Below, piece after piece: positions 25,536 through 31,607 of a DNA stretch of 35,315 bases (the first letter of the stretch is position 1; each line of letters starts with the position of its first letter). The notes under the pieces were generated by a model. The model saw only the letters and a program-made list of their open reading frames with translations, did no database searches and was not told the origin of the DNA. The stretch is from a virus. Location of the stretch: the IMG/VR virus record IMGVR_UViG_3300030118_006208, positions 1-35,315 of that record, one strand, 5' to 3'. The position numbers and the translations under genes were made by a program.

Positions 25536-26186
25536 ATGTTAAAAAGAATAGATGATTTCAAAGCTGCAATTAAAAACCATGGTGGTTTGGTTATGCAAAA
25601 TAGATTTAATGTTATATTTAATCCACCAACTCAAGCATTATTAAATACCAATCCTAGGTCATTAGTTAATTCTTTCTTAGCTGGTGGTGGATTAAAAAGT
25701 TTTATAAATGATCCAAGAGATTTATCACTACTTGCTATATCAACATCCATACCAGGAAGACAAATACAAACTGCAGAACACCAAACATTTAAAGAACAAA
25801 AGAAATATGTTACAGGGTTTATTGATGAAGATGTAACAATGGAATTTTTAATTACACAGGATTTTTATATGAAATCCATATTTGATAGTTGGCAAAATTT
25901 AGTTTTTGATGTAGACAAATATGCCGTTAATTTTAAAAAAGAATTTGTTTCAGATGTTATTATACAACAGGTAGATAAAGATAAAAATTTACCGTTATAC
26001 GGAGTAAAATTAATTAATGCTTTTCCAACAACAATTGGTGGTTTAGCATTAAGTAACGAAAGTGCTGATACACCACAAAGATTAAGTGTAACATTTTCTT
26101 ACGATAAATTTGAAGTCCAAGATGCATTAGGAACTCTTGGATCAGCTGCAAAAAGTGTTGCAGATAGGATTATAAATATAATATAA
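25536..26186 (+). CDS. gp19-family tail tube protein, possible tube initiator
   Basis: 216 aa; T4 gp19 has 163. Gp19-type features: NRFNVIFNPP near residue 22, DLSLLAISTSIPGRQIQTAE around 62-80, VTMEFLITQDFYMKSIFDSW near 100, and a C-terminal VKLINAFPTTIGGLALS...QRLSVTFSYDKFEV. Because the gene is beside hub genes rather than a sheath gene, and is longer than gp19, it may be the tube initiator that T4 supplies as gp54; it could also be the main tube subunit. AAGGC ten bases before the ATG is the ribosome binding site. It ends in an AT-rich stretch that doubles as a late promoter for gp26. Confidence 0.75.
   Translation: MLKRIDDFKAAIKNHGGLVMQNRFNVIFNPPTQALLNTNPRSLVNSFLAGGGLKSFINDPRDLSLLAISTSIPGRQIQTAEHQTFKEQKKYVTGFIDEDVTMEFLITQDFYMKSIFDSWQNLVFDVDKYAVNFKKEFVSDVIIQQVDKDKNLPLYGVKLINAFPTTIGGLALSNESADTPQRLSVTFSYDKFEVQDALGTLGSAAKSVADRIINII
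26171..26178 (+). promoter_or_regulatory. T4-type late promoter box
   Basis: TATAAATATAAT inside the last codons of the gp19-like gene; start expected near 26184, followed by TAGGAGA and the gp26 ATG. Confidence 0.6.
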
Positions 26187-26209
26187 TTGAATTGCTATAG
26201 GAGAATATA

Positions 26210-26923
26210 ATGGCTTTACCACAATTGAACTCGGCGAGGTACCAAGTATATGTACCAGGTCTACAAAAGGAAGTATCCTTTCGACCTTATTTAGTTAAGG
26301 AAGAAAAAATACTTATGATGGCTATGGAATCTAACGATCAAAAGCAGATTCTTGCAGCCGTTTCTGATATTATTGAAGCATGTGTTTTTGATGATATTGA
26401 TGTTAAAAAACTAGCAGTATTTGATGTTGAATATCTGTTTATAAATCTACGACAAAAGTCTGTAGGAGAAGGAATTAACATTTCTATGAAGTGCAGTGAT
26501 GAAGATTGCGGCATTGAAAATAATGTTGAAGTTGATTTAGATAAAATTGACCTTCCTAAAATTAATAAAGAAGATAATATAATTATGTTAAGTGATGATG
26601 TAGGAATAACAATGCGTTATCCTTCGTTTAAAGACATAAGTCAATTTAAGCCAGAAGAATTGGATAAAATAGATGGAATTATGTCTTTATTGAAATTATG
26701 TGTTGTAAATATTTTTGACAGTGATAATGTACATGAAACATCTGATATTAGTAAAAAAGAATTAGATGATTTTATTGATGGTATGAATAGTGAACAATTT
26801 AGTAAACTTGGTGGATTTTTTCAAGATATGCCATCACTTAAAACAAATTTAGAATTTAATTGTATTAAGTGTGGAAAAGAAAATATTACTGAAGTCAGAG
26901 GGCTTCAAAGTTTTTTTACTTAG
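26210..26923 (+). CDS. 26: Baseplate hub subunit gp26 (tail assembly), zero-frame product
   Basis: 237 aa of the T4_baseplate/gp26 family: LNSARYQVYVPGLQKEVSFR, PYLVKEEKILMMAMES, and a central VDLDKIDLPKI. Two Cys pairs (Cys95/Cys100 in MKCSDEDCG and Cys218/Cys221 in NCIKCGKEN) could form a zinc ribbon. A good AGGAGA ribosome binding site lies seven bases upstream. The last codons run through seven T residues (26911-26917) directly before the ACT TAG end, and the -1 frame stays open for 65 further codons; see the next entries. In T4, gp26 is needed for hub assembly. The arrangement before a tape measure gene mirrors the tail chaperones of other phages. Confidence 0.85.
   Translation: MALPQLNSARYQVYVPGLQKEVSFRPYLVKEEKILMMAMESNDQKQILAAVSDIIEACVFDDIDVKKLAVFDVEYLFINLRQKSVGEGINISMKCSDEDCGIENNVEVDLDKIDLPKINKEDNIIMLSDDVGITMRYPSFKDISQFKPEELDKIDGIMSLLKLCVVNIFDSDNVHETSDISKKELDDFIDGMNSEQFSKLGGFFQDMPSLKTNLEFNCIKCGKENITEVRGLQSFFT
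26911..26917 (+). other. Probable -1 frameshift slippery site T-TTT-TTT
   Basis: The zero frame reads AGT TTT TTT ACT TAG, so the run gives a perfect X-XXY-YYZ heptamer (all U in RNA). Slipping back one base enters an open frame to 27114. A 7-bp perfect hairpin (CTTGTAA/TTACAAG, 26941-26958) and a 6-bp hairpin (26971-26985) lie downstream, the first 23 bases away, farther than classical stimulators. Confidence 0.7.
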
Positions 26924-27114
26924 GCCTCTCTCACGATAGTCTTGTAAATCATTACAAGATAAATTTCGCGATGATGCAGCATCATAATTATAGTTTACAT
27001 GAATTGGAAAATATGATGCCGTGGGAAAGAGAAATATATGTTACTTTATTAAGTGAACACATAAAAGAAGAAAATAAGCGGCATGCTGAACAAGAAAGGA
27101 AAATGAAAAGATGA
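26917..27114 (+). CDS. Frameshift extension of gp26 (gp51-like tail chaperone segment)
   Basis: Reading in the -1 frame from the slippery site gives YLGLSHDSLVNHYKINFAMM, then QHHNYSLHELENMMPWEREI and YVTLLSEHIKEEN, 65 residues ending at TGA 27112-27114. The fusion would be 301 aa (236 + 65). The pattern of a helical, Trp-Glu-Arg-containing segment added by a -1 shift just before the tape measure gene is like lambda gpG/gpGT; the short downstream ORF in marine T4-like phages is often called gp51. A stand-alone ORF could start at ATG 26971 (47 aa), but it has no ribosome binding site and would lose the 18 residues that look conserved upstream. Overlaps the next gene by ATGA. Confidence 0.72.
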   Translation, partial: YLGLSHDSLVNHYKINFAMMQHHNYSLHELENMMPWEREIYVTLLSEHIKEENKRHAEQERKMKR

Positions 27115-27440
27115 GCGAAGAAGAAAAAGTAGTTACACAACCACATCCGGCAGATACAAACGGAGATGGTAAAGTATCTAAAGAAGAACATGCCATGTAT
27201 CTTGAATTTAAACGTAAAGAACTTGAAGATCAAGATGCAATGCGAGATTCACAACGTAAAATGGCTTGGTTTTCATTAGGAGGTATGTTACTATATCCAT
27301 TTGCTGTAGTCCTTGCCAGTTTAGCTGGTTTAGAACAAGCACAAAAAACATTAGGTGATATGGCTCCCACATATTTTGTTGCTGTTGCTGGTATAGTAGC
27401 TGCATTCTTTGGAGCACAAGCATTTACAAAAGGAAAATAA
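27111..27440 (+). CDS. Two-helix membrane protein with an EF-hand loop, 109 aa
   Basis: An N-terminal soluble part carries a perfect EF-hand/dockerin-type calcium loop DTNGDGKVSKEE (Asp15, Asn17, Asp19, Ser23, Glu26). A charged helix follows (residues 28-50), then two transmembrane helices at about 51-73 (MAWFSLGGMLLYPFAVVLAS) and 85-105 (APTYFVAVAGIVAAFFGAQA) and a basic tail. ATG overlaps the preceding TGA; the next gene starts directly after its stop. Topology with two helices could suit a holin, a tail-tip membrane-contact protein or a tape-measure partner; I cannot choose. Calcium binding is predicted from the motif only. Confidence 0.8.
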   Translation: MSEEEKVVTQPHPADTNGDGKVSKEEHAMYLEFKRKELEDQDAMRDSQRKMAWFSLGGMLLYPFAVVLASLAGLEQAQKTLGDMAPTYFVAVAGIVAAFFGAQAFTKGK

Positions 27441-29288
27441 ATGGCTGACGAAGATATAAAACAACAGGCCGATATGCAGCGTGAAAAGTCTGCACCTCAA
27501 CCTAGAGAAAAAGAATCACCCGAAACTAGTGTATTAGAAGAAATTAATGCAAAGCTTGGTATACAAGTTAATATTGCTCGTAATGATGTATCAATACAAG
27601 CTCAAATATTACGTACAAATACCGCAGGTTTTATGGCCTTAAGTGAAAGCTTTAGTAAGTTAAGTGCTGGCATGGTTGAAAAAAGTTCTCTTAAAGATTT
27701 AGAAAATCAAAAAGAAGCTTCTGCTAGAGCTGAAGAAACTAATAAATTATTAAAAGGAATTTTTGGTAGGCTTCAAGATAGCAAAGTAGGAAAAATTTCA
27801 TCTGGATTTTTTAGTATACTTATTGGTTCTGTTGCAGCTATTGTTGGTACAATTGCTGGAGTATCTGCAGGCTTTATAACTGGATTTTTTGAAAGAATAT
27901 TTTTTAGTATAGATAAAAATGGAAAACGAGTATTAAGAAGTCCATTTCGAGGTTTTCTTAATATTATTGAAGACATAGGTAAAGCTTTTAAAAATAGAAT
28001 ATTAAAAAGTAGATTTATTATGAATGCAGGATTTTTGTTTGATGATATATTAGCTAGTATTAAAGAATTAAGAGTTAATGCTAGATCAAAAATTGGTTTA
28101 ATAGGCCAAAGAATAATATTATTTTTTGATAATATAGTAGATTCAGTTAGAGGTGCTTTAAAATCATTACGTAGTACTTCATTTATTTCAAAATCTGGCG
28201 GAATTGCTAAAGCTATAGGAGCAGCATTTACTTTCTTAGGAGCAGGAGTTTTTAATTTTCTTATGGAAATACCTAGAGGAATATTTAAATTAGTTGCTGA
28301 TTTAACAGAGCCTCTTCAAAAAATAGTAGAAGCTTTTATTGGAAAGAAACCAAAAAATACACAAATGTCATTATTAAAAGGTATGCCAGCAAAAGCGGCC
28401 GGTGCTGTTAAGGGAGTGGCCAAAACTTTTGCAACTATTCTTAATCCATTTTTTACAATTTTAAAAACAACTAGTAAAGCCTTTTTTGCGTTTGGTAAAA
28501 CTTTAGGTAGATTCTTTTTACCATTAACAATTATTTTTGGTATTGTTGATACTATTAGAGGTGTTATTGGTGGAATAAGAGATACTGCTGAAGGAGAAAG
28601 CAAATTAGTATCTGCATTATTTGGTGGTGTAAAAGGATTATTAGTTGGATTTATTGGTATACCACTTGATTTATTAAAAAGCGGTATATCTTTTCTTACT
28701 GAAAAAATATTAGGCGAAGGTAATATTATATCTACTTTCCTTGATAATAATGACTTTTCAGATTTAATTAGAAATGTTATTGATGGAATAGAGTTTGTAT
28801 TCCAAAACGTAGGTAAAGTATTTACTGCTATTGTTGATGCAATATTAAATCCTATCGATACATTTAATAGTTTTATTGATAGTATAGCAACCTTTGGTAG
28901 TAATATATTTGATAGTATAGGAAATGCACTTACTAGCGTAAAAAATAAAGTTAAAGAATTTATACAAACAATACTTAGAAAATTTTTACCAGATCCAACA
29001 GCAAGCTTATTAACACCTCAAGGTGTTGCTGCTAGTTTAATACCAGATAGAGTATATGAATTTGCTGGATTAGATCCTTCAACTGGTGAATTAACTGGTC
29101 CTATAAATCCAAATCAACAAATTATTGATGATAGAGAATTACAACTAGCGGCTAAAAATATGGGTGGTGGTAATACACAAAATCAAATAATAACAGATGC
29201 ATCTAATAAAGCTGTACAAAATATCTCTATTGTAAATGATACAACACCAAAAGAAACTGGTGCAGCTTTAACTGATAATTTTGGATAA
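27441..29288 (+). CDS. 29: Tape measure / baseplate hub protein gp29-like, 615 aa
   Basis: Length is close to T4 gp29 (590 aa). The charged helical N-terminus (QQADMQREKSAPQPREKE, then LEEINAKLGIQVNIARND) is followed by long helices and hydrophobic segments near residues 120-150 (FFSILIGSVAAIVGTIAGVS) and 360-385 (FLPLTIIFGIVDTIRGVIGG), as usual in tape measures that insert in the host membrane. The C-terminus has DPTASLLTPQGVAASLIPDR, then a Gln/Asn-rich tail. It sits just downstream of the gp26 frameshift gene, the standard chaperone/tape-measure order. In T4, gp29 sets tail length with the hub. No peptidase motif seen. Confidence 0.78.
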   Translation: MADEDIKQQADMQREKSAPQPREKESPETSVLEEINAKLGIQVNIARNDVSIQAQILRTNTAGFMALSESFSKLSAGMVEKSSLKDLENQKEASARAEETNKLLKGIFGRLQDSKVGKISSGFFSILIGSVAAIVGTIAGVSAGFITGFFERIFFSIDKNGKRVLRSPFRGFLNIIEDIGKAFKNRILKSRFIMNAGFLFDDILASIKELRVNARSKIGLIGQRIILFFDNIVDSVRGALKSLRSTSFISKSGGIAKAIGAAFTFLGAGVFNFLMEIPRGIFKLVADLTEPLQKIVEAFIGKKPKNTQMSLLKGMPAKAAGAVKGVAKTFATILNPFFTILKTTSKAFFAFGKTLGRFFLPLTIIFGIVDTIRGVIGGIRDTAEGESKLVSALFGGVKGLLVGFIGIPLDLLKSGISFLTEKILGEGNIISTFLDNNDFSDLIRNVIDGIEFVFQNVGKVFTAIVDAILNPIDTFNSFIDSIATFGSNIFDSIGNALTSVKNKVKEFIQTILRKFLPDPTASLLTPQGVAASLIPDRVYEFAGLDPSTGELTGPINPNQQIIDDRELQLAAKNMGGGNTQNQIITDASNKAVQNISIVNDTTPKETGAALTDNFG

Positions 29289-29427
29289 TCAAATACAAGA
29301 ACAGCTAGAACTATTTGTTGAAGAAGAGGAACCTCTTCCAACATGGTCTGAAATATTAGAAGACCCTGAAAGTAAAATACTAGTATGTGGTATTATTCTT
29401 TTCTTTATACTTACTTTCGCGTGGTAG
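29281..29427 (+). CDS. Small tail-anchored membrane peptide, 48 aa
   Basis: A short ORF beginning at TTG inside the last codons of the gp29-like gene (TTGGATAA overlap). It reads LDNQIQEQLELFVEEEEPLP, then TWSEILEDPESK and a C-terminal hydrophobic run ILVCGIILFFILTFAW. Very acidic first half, one transmembrane helix, no ribosome binding site; translation would rely on coupling. The amphipathic composition and clean end just before the terminator argue it is real, but the start codon is uncertain. Could be a lysis or injection helper; not recognised. Confidence 0.5.
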   Translation: MDNQIQEQLELFVEEEEPLPTWSEILEDPESKILVCGIILFFILTFAW

Positions 29428-29430
29428 AAT

Positions 29431-29458
29431 AACAAAAGCCCCAACTGCAGTTGAGGCT
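29431..29458 (-). terminator. Rho-independent terminator of the gp32 transcript
   Basis: Leftward stem AGCC-C-TCAACTG type: 29437-29458 forms an 11-base arm on each side with one mismatch around the 12-base palindrome CAACTGCAGTTG, followed on the minus strand by TTTTGTTATT. On the plus strand no T-run follows the stem, so it acts on leftward transcription. Confidence 0.75.
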
Positions 29459-29573
29459 CCGGGCAATTTACTCTGTAACTTATATGTAAAGATTTTCGTT
29501 ACTTGATCCGAGCGGAAGGACGCCAATCGACTCTATTTATTTCCCTACGACTTTACTGGGTTTTCTCCTATGG
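29459..29573 (-). other. 3' untranslated stretch of gp32, no gene seen
   Basis: 115 bases between the gp32 stop and its terminator. Both strands have stops in all frames and no ORF with a start of useful length. It is richer in G and C than its surroundings (GGCGTCCTTCCGCTCGGATC on the minus strand), so a structured 3' leader or small RNA is possible. I could not fold it into a tRNA cloverleaf. Confidence 0.5.
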
Positions 29574-30464
29574 TTAATTATCCTGGGCCAACTTAGCGAA
29601 GTAAGACAAGGTTTCATCCTCATCATTGCTAGCTTCCTGAATTGGTGCAGGTTCTGCTACCTTCTCTGAAGGAGCAGGCGCGTAACGCATATCCTCGGGC
29701 TGCATGACTTCCCCAGCATCTACGCCTAGCACTCTGTTTAACTTAGCTTTTAGTTCAGCATAAGTTTTGTAGTTTTCAGGATTGGTGAATTCTGAAAGTG
29801 AATATAGTTTCCCATATATACTTTCTAACGCTTCATCATCGCCACCGGCTACAGCGGCTGGAGCTGCGAATTCTGACTTATCATAGTTTGTCCAACCTTC
29901 GACCTTTCTGATTTTGATCTTAAAGTCAGCACCTTCCCAAAAATCGAAAGGATTCACTGGTTCCTCATCAGCAAACTGAGGCTGCATTTGGTCCATAATC
30001 TTATCAAAGATTTTTTTACCAAATTTGTAAAGGAATACTTTTCCTTCAGCGTCAGGATTAGCTGAATCAGATACTACCATAATATTAGACACATAATGTA
30101 GTCGTCTTTTCCTATCCCTAGCGGTTTGCTTATCTTCCTCACGGCCTGAGTTCCAAAGTAATCCATTTGATTCACTAACAGGATCTGCCTGTCCAATGGA
30201 AGTTAAGCTATTTTCGATATACCATAAACCAGTAGGTCCTTTGAACCCATGATCCCAATATCGCACCCAAGGTAAGTCCTCACCTTCTTTCGCAGGTAAG
30301 AAACGGATAACGGCATAACCATTACCAGCTTTATCTTGTGTGGGTTTCCAGAAGCGATCATCCGCGTATGATTTCGTTTCTGTTTTAGTTGAAACTGCTT
30401 CCGCAGCTTTTACGAGTTGGTCGATAGACGAGCCTCGTGAACTCTTTAAATTTGCAAATGACAT
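29574..30464 (-). CDS. 32: Single-stranded DNA-binding protein gp32
   Basis: 296 aa; T4 gp32 has 301. Core matches: DKAGNGYAVIRFLPAKEGED, WVRYWDHGFKGPTGLWYIEN, VSNIMVVSDSANPDAEGKVF, LYKFGKKIFDKIMDQM, PFDFWEGADFKIKIRKVEGW and TNYDKSEF, all as in gp32. The zinc site is incomplete: His72 (DHGFK) is kept, but the T4 Cys77/87/90 region here reads ENSLTSIGQADPVSESNG, with no Cys. A short basic N-terminus (LKSSRGSS) and an acidic tail (SNDEDETLSYFAKLAQDN) fit the cooperative and protein-interaction ends. gp32 coats replication intermediates and coordinates helicase loading. GGAG lies nine bases before the ATG; it has its own strong promoter and terminator. Confidence 0.95.
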   Translation of the reverse strand: MSFANLKSSRGSSIDQLVKAAEAVSTKTETKSYADDRFWKPTQDKAGNGYAVIRFLPAKEGEDLPWVRYWDHGFKGPTGLWYIENSLTSIGQADPVSESNGLLWNSGREEDKQTARDRKRRLHYVSNIMVVSDSANPDAEGKVFLYKFGKKIFDKIMDQMQPQFADEEPVNPFDFWEGADFKIKIRKVEGWTNYDKSEFAAPAAVAGGDDEALESIYGKLYSLSEFTNPENYKTYAELKAKLNRVLGVDAGEVMQPEDMRYAPAPSEKVAEPAPIQEASNDEDETLSYFAKLAQDN

Positions 30465-30528
30465 TGTATTTCTCCGTATTGCGTTGTATTTACTGAATTA
30501 TCCACTTTACTCATAATATATACTATAT

Positions 30529-30557
30529 ATTATATCACAAAATTAAGCAATTGTAAA
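30529..30557 (-). promoter_or_regulatory. Sigma70-like promoter of gene 32 with overlapping palindrome
   Basis: TTTACA (30552-30557), exactly 17 bases, then TATAAT (30529-30534), leftward, near-consensus. The -35 lies in the last codons of gp59. A perfect inverted repeat ATAATATATA-C-TATATATTAT (30513-30533) covers the -10 and the expected start site. Confidence 0.75.
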
Positions 30558-31115
30558 GGCTTTTTTTATGATATTCATATATTTATCCCGATCGAACTTT
30601 ACGAACGGTGTATACTTCGTAATTTTTCTAGAAACATCTGGCCAAAATATAGTTTCGGTTATTTTCTTTCCTTCTAAATTTACGAAGTTTGTTAATGCAT
30701 TTACAATAACTAATGTTTCCAAAGTTATTTCTTCATGCATCCATTTTTCAATAATCTTTGGCGCTTGATTATTATTCCCAGCACTCAAAAGAATATCAAA
30801 CTTTTCATCCGATATATTATCTATATCAGTTTGAAATGTTCTTGTTAAAGCATCATGTATTTTTTTATGTTTGGTGTAATGTTTATCATCCATGTCAGCA
30901 ACATACTTTACATCTTCAATAAAATTAAATACATAATAGTTTAATAAATCTTTATTATTTCTTGCTATCTTTGCAAAGAAATATTTATCTCTTCTTTTAA
31001 AAAAAGAATTGGGAGATACATTACTTTTAAAATTATATTTGATTGCATCATAGTCAGTTTCAAAATGAAGCTTTAATGCATTGTATAATTTGTATGATTC
31101 AAATGGATCTACCAT
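30543..31115 (-). CDS. 59: Loader of gp41 DNA helicase, gp59
   Basis: 190 aa (T4 gp59 has 217). Clear gp59 features: VDPFESYKLYNALKLHFETD, YDAIKYNFKSNVSPNSFFKR and RRDKYFFAKIARNNKDLLNY near the N-terminus, corresponding to 'YDVIKYNW...KRRDKYFFQKL' in T4. The C-terminal part has the helical LETLVIVNALTNFVNLEGKK block and basic end. gp59 binds fork DNA and gp32 and loads the gp41 helicase; the neighbouring gene 32 fits this. Translation start overlaps the end of the 85-aa gene by seven bases. Confidence 0.93.
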   Translation of the reverse strand: MVDPFESYKLYNALKLHFETDYDAIKYNFKSNVSPNSFFKRRDKYFFAKIARNNKDLLNYYVFNFIEDVKYVADMDDKHYTKHKKIHDALTRTFQTDIDNISDEKFDILLSAGNNNQAPKIIEKWMHEEITLETLVIVNALTNFVNLEGKKITETIFWPDVSRKITKYTPFVKFDRDKYMNIIKKAFTIA

Positions 31116-31366
31116 TTTTCTAAATTAACTCCTCTTGTATTAAATGTTCCTTTAGGTTTTGTCTTTTTATAATCGTATGGTACTGATACTGCGTATGGAT
31201 CTGACATTCCAGTTCCTACCCATTTAAAAGTATTATATACGGTTGAGGGATTAACATGGTCATAATATTTTTCTACACATGTAATCTTTGTTTCCGCATA
31301 GGCTTCTACTTCTTCATAAGTACCATATACATCTTCTCCATTCTGCAATCTAGCAAGTTCTATCAC
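31109..31366 (-). CDS. Unknown small protein between gp33 and gp59, 85 aa
   Basis: Begins at GTG overlapping the gp33 stop (GTGA), so probably coupled. It reads MIELARLQNGEDVYGTYEEV, then FKWVGTGMSDPYAVSVPYDY and a basic end (TKPKGTFNTRGVNLEKW). Rich in Tyr, no Cys pairs, no membrane segment. Not recognised. Its place between a late-transcription coactivator and the helicase loader suggests a replication or transcription accessory role, but this is only context. Confidence 0.75.
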   Translation of the reverse strand: MIELARLQNGEDVYGTYEEVEAYAETKITCVEKYYDHVNPSTVYNTFKWVGTGMSDPYAVSVPYDYKKTKPKGTFNTRGVNLEKW

Positions 31367-31602
31367 AATGGTAATGTATTTTTCTTTGAACCTCGAATAA
31401 GATTTAAGTTTTCGGCTTCGACTTCTAATTTAGCTTTAAGAGCTGGAGACATAAGCTTTTTAATTTGCCTATAGTCCATTCCTCTTTGTTCTATAATGTA
31501 TGTCATAGCATCAATGTAACTCATATTATTTTTTACAACACAGGCTTCTACCGCTTTGGTAAACCTTTTCTTGGTCATTATTTTATGGTCTAATTCTTCC
31601 AT
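31363..31602 (-). CDS. 33: Late transcription coactivator gp33
   Basis: 79 aa from the ATG at 31602, six bases after the upstream stop. An in-frame TTG at 31632 would add ten residues but lies inside the upstream gene and has no better ribosome binding site. The protein shows the gp33 pattern: KKRFTKAVEACVVKNNMSY, IDAMTYIIEQRGMDYRQIKK, MSPALKAKLEVEAENLNLI. gp33 bridges the gp45 sliding clamp to RNA polymerase and works with sigma gp55 at TATAAATA promoters, of which this window has at least eight. The partner proteins gp45 and gp55 are not in the window. Confidence 0.82.
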   Translation of the reverse strand: MEELDHKIMTKKRFTKAVEACVVKNNMSYIDAMTYIIEQRGMDYRQIKKLMSPALKAKLEVEAENLNLIRGSKKNTLPL

Positions 31603-31607
31603 GCATA

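Noticed and set aside
26971-27114. Independent 47-aa gene starting at ATG 26971
   Set aside because: No ribosome binding site, start buried in a hairpin, and the open frame upstream runs exactly back to a perfect slippery heptamer.
27111-27440. Firm assignment of the EF-hand membrane protein as a holin
   Set aside because: Two helices alone are not enough; no endolysin neighbour and the context is tail assembly.
29437-29458. Same hairpin as terminator for the rightward tape-measure transcript
   Set aside because: Only the minus strand has a T-run after the stem; on the plus strand CCGGGC follows.
29527-29540. AATAAATAG as a leftward late promoter in the gp32 3' region
   Set aside because: First base of the box differs from TATAAATA and no gene lies suitably downstream.
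29459-29573. Possible tRNA or small gene in the gp32 3' region
   Set aside because: No cloverleaf or T-loop consensus found, and no frame with a start and reasonable length.
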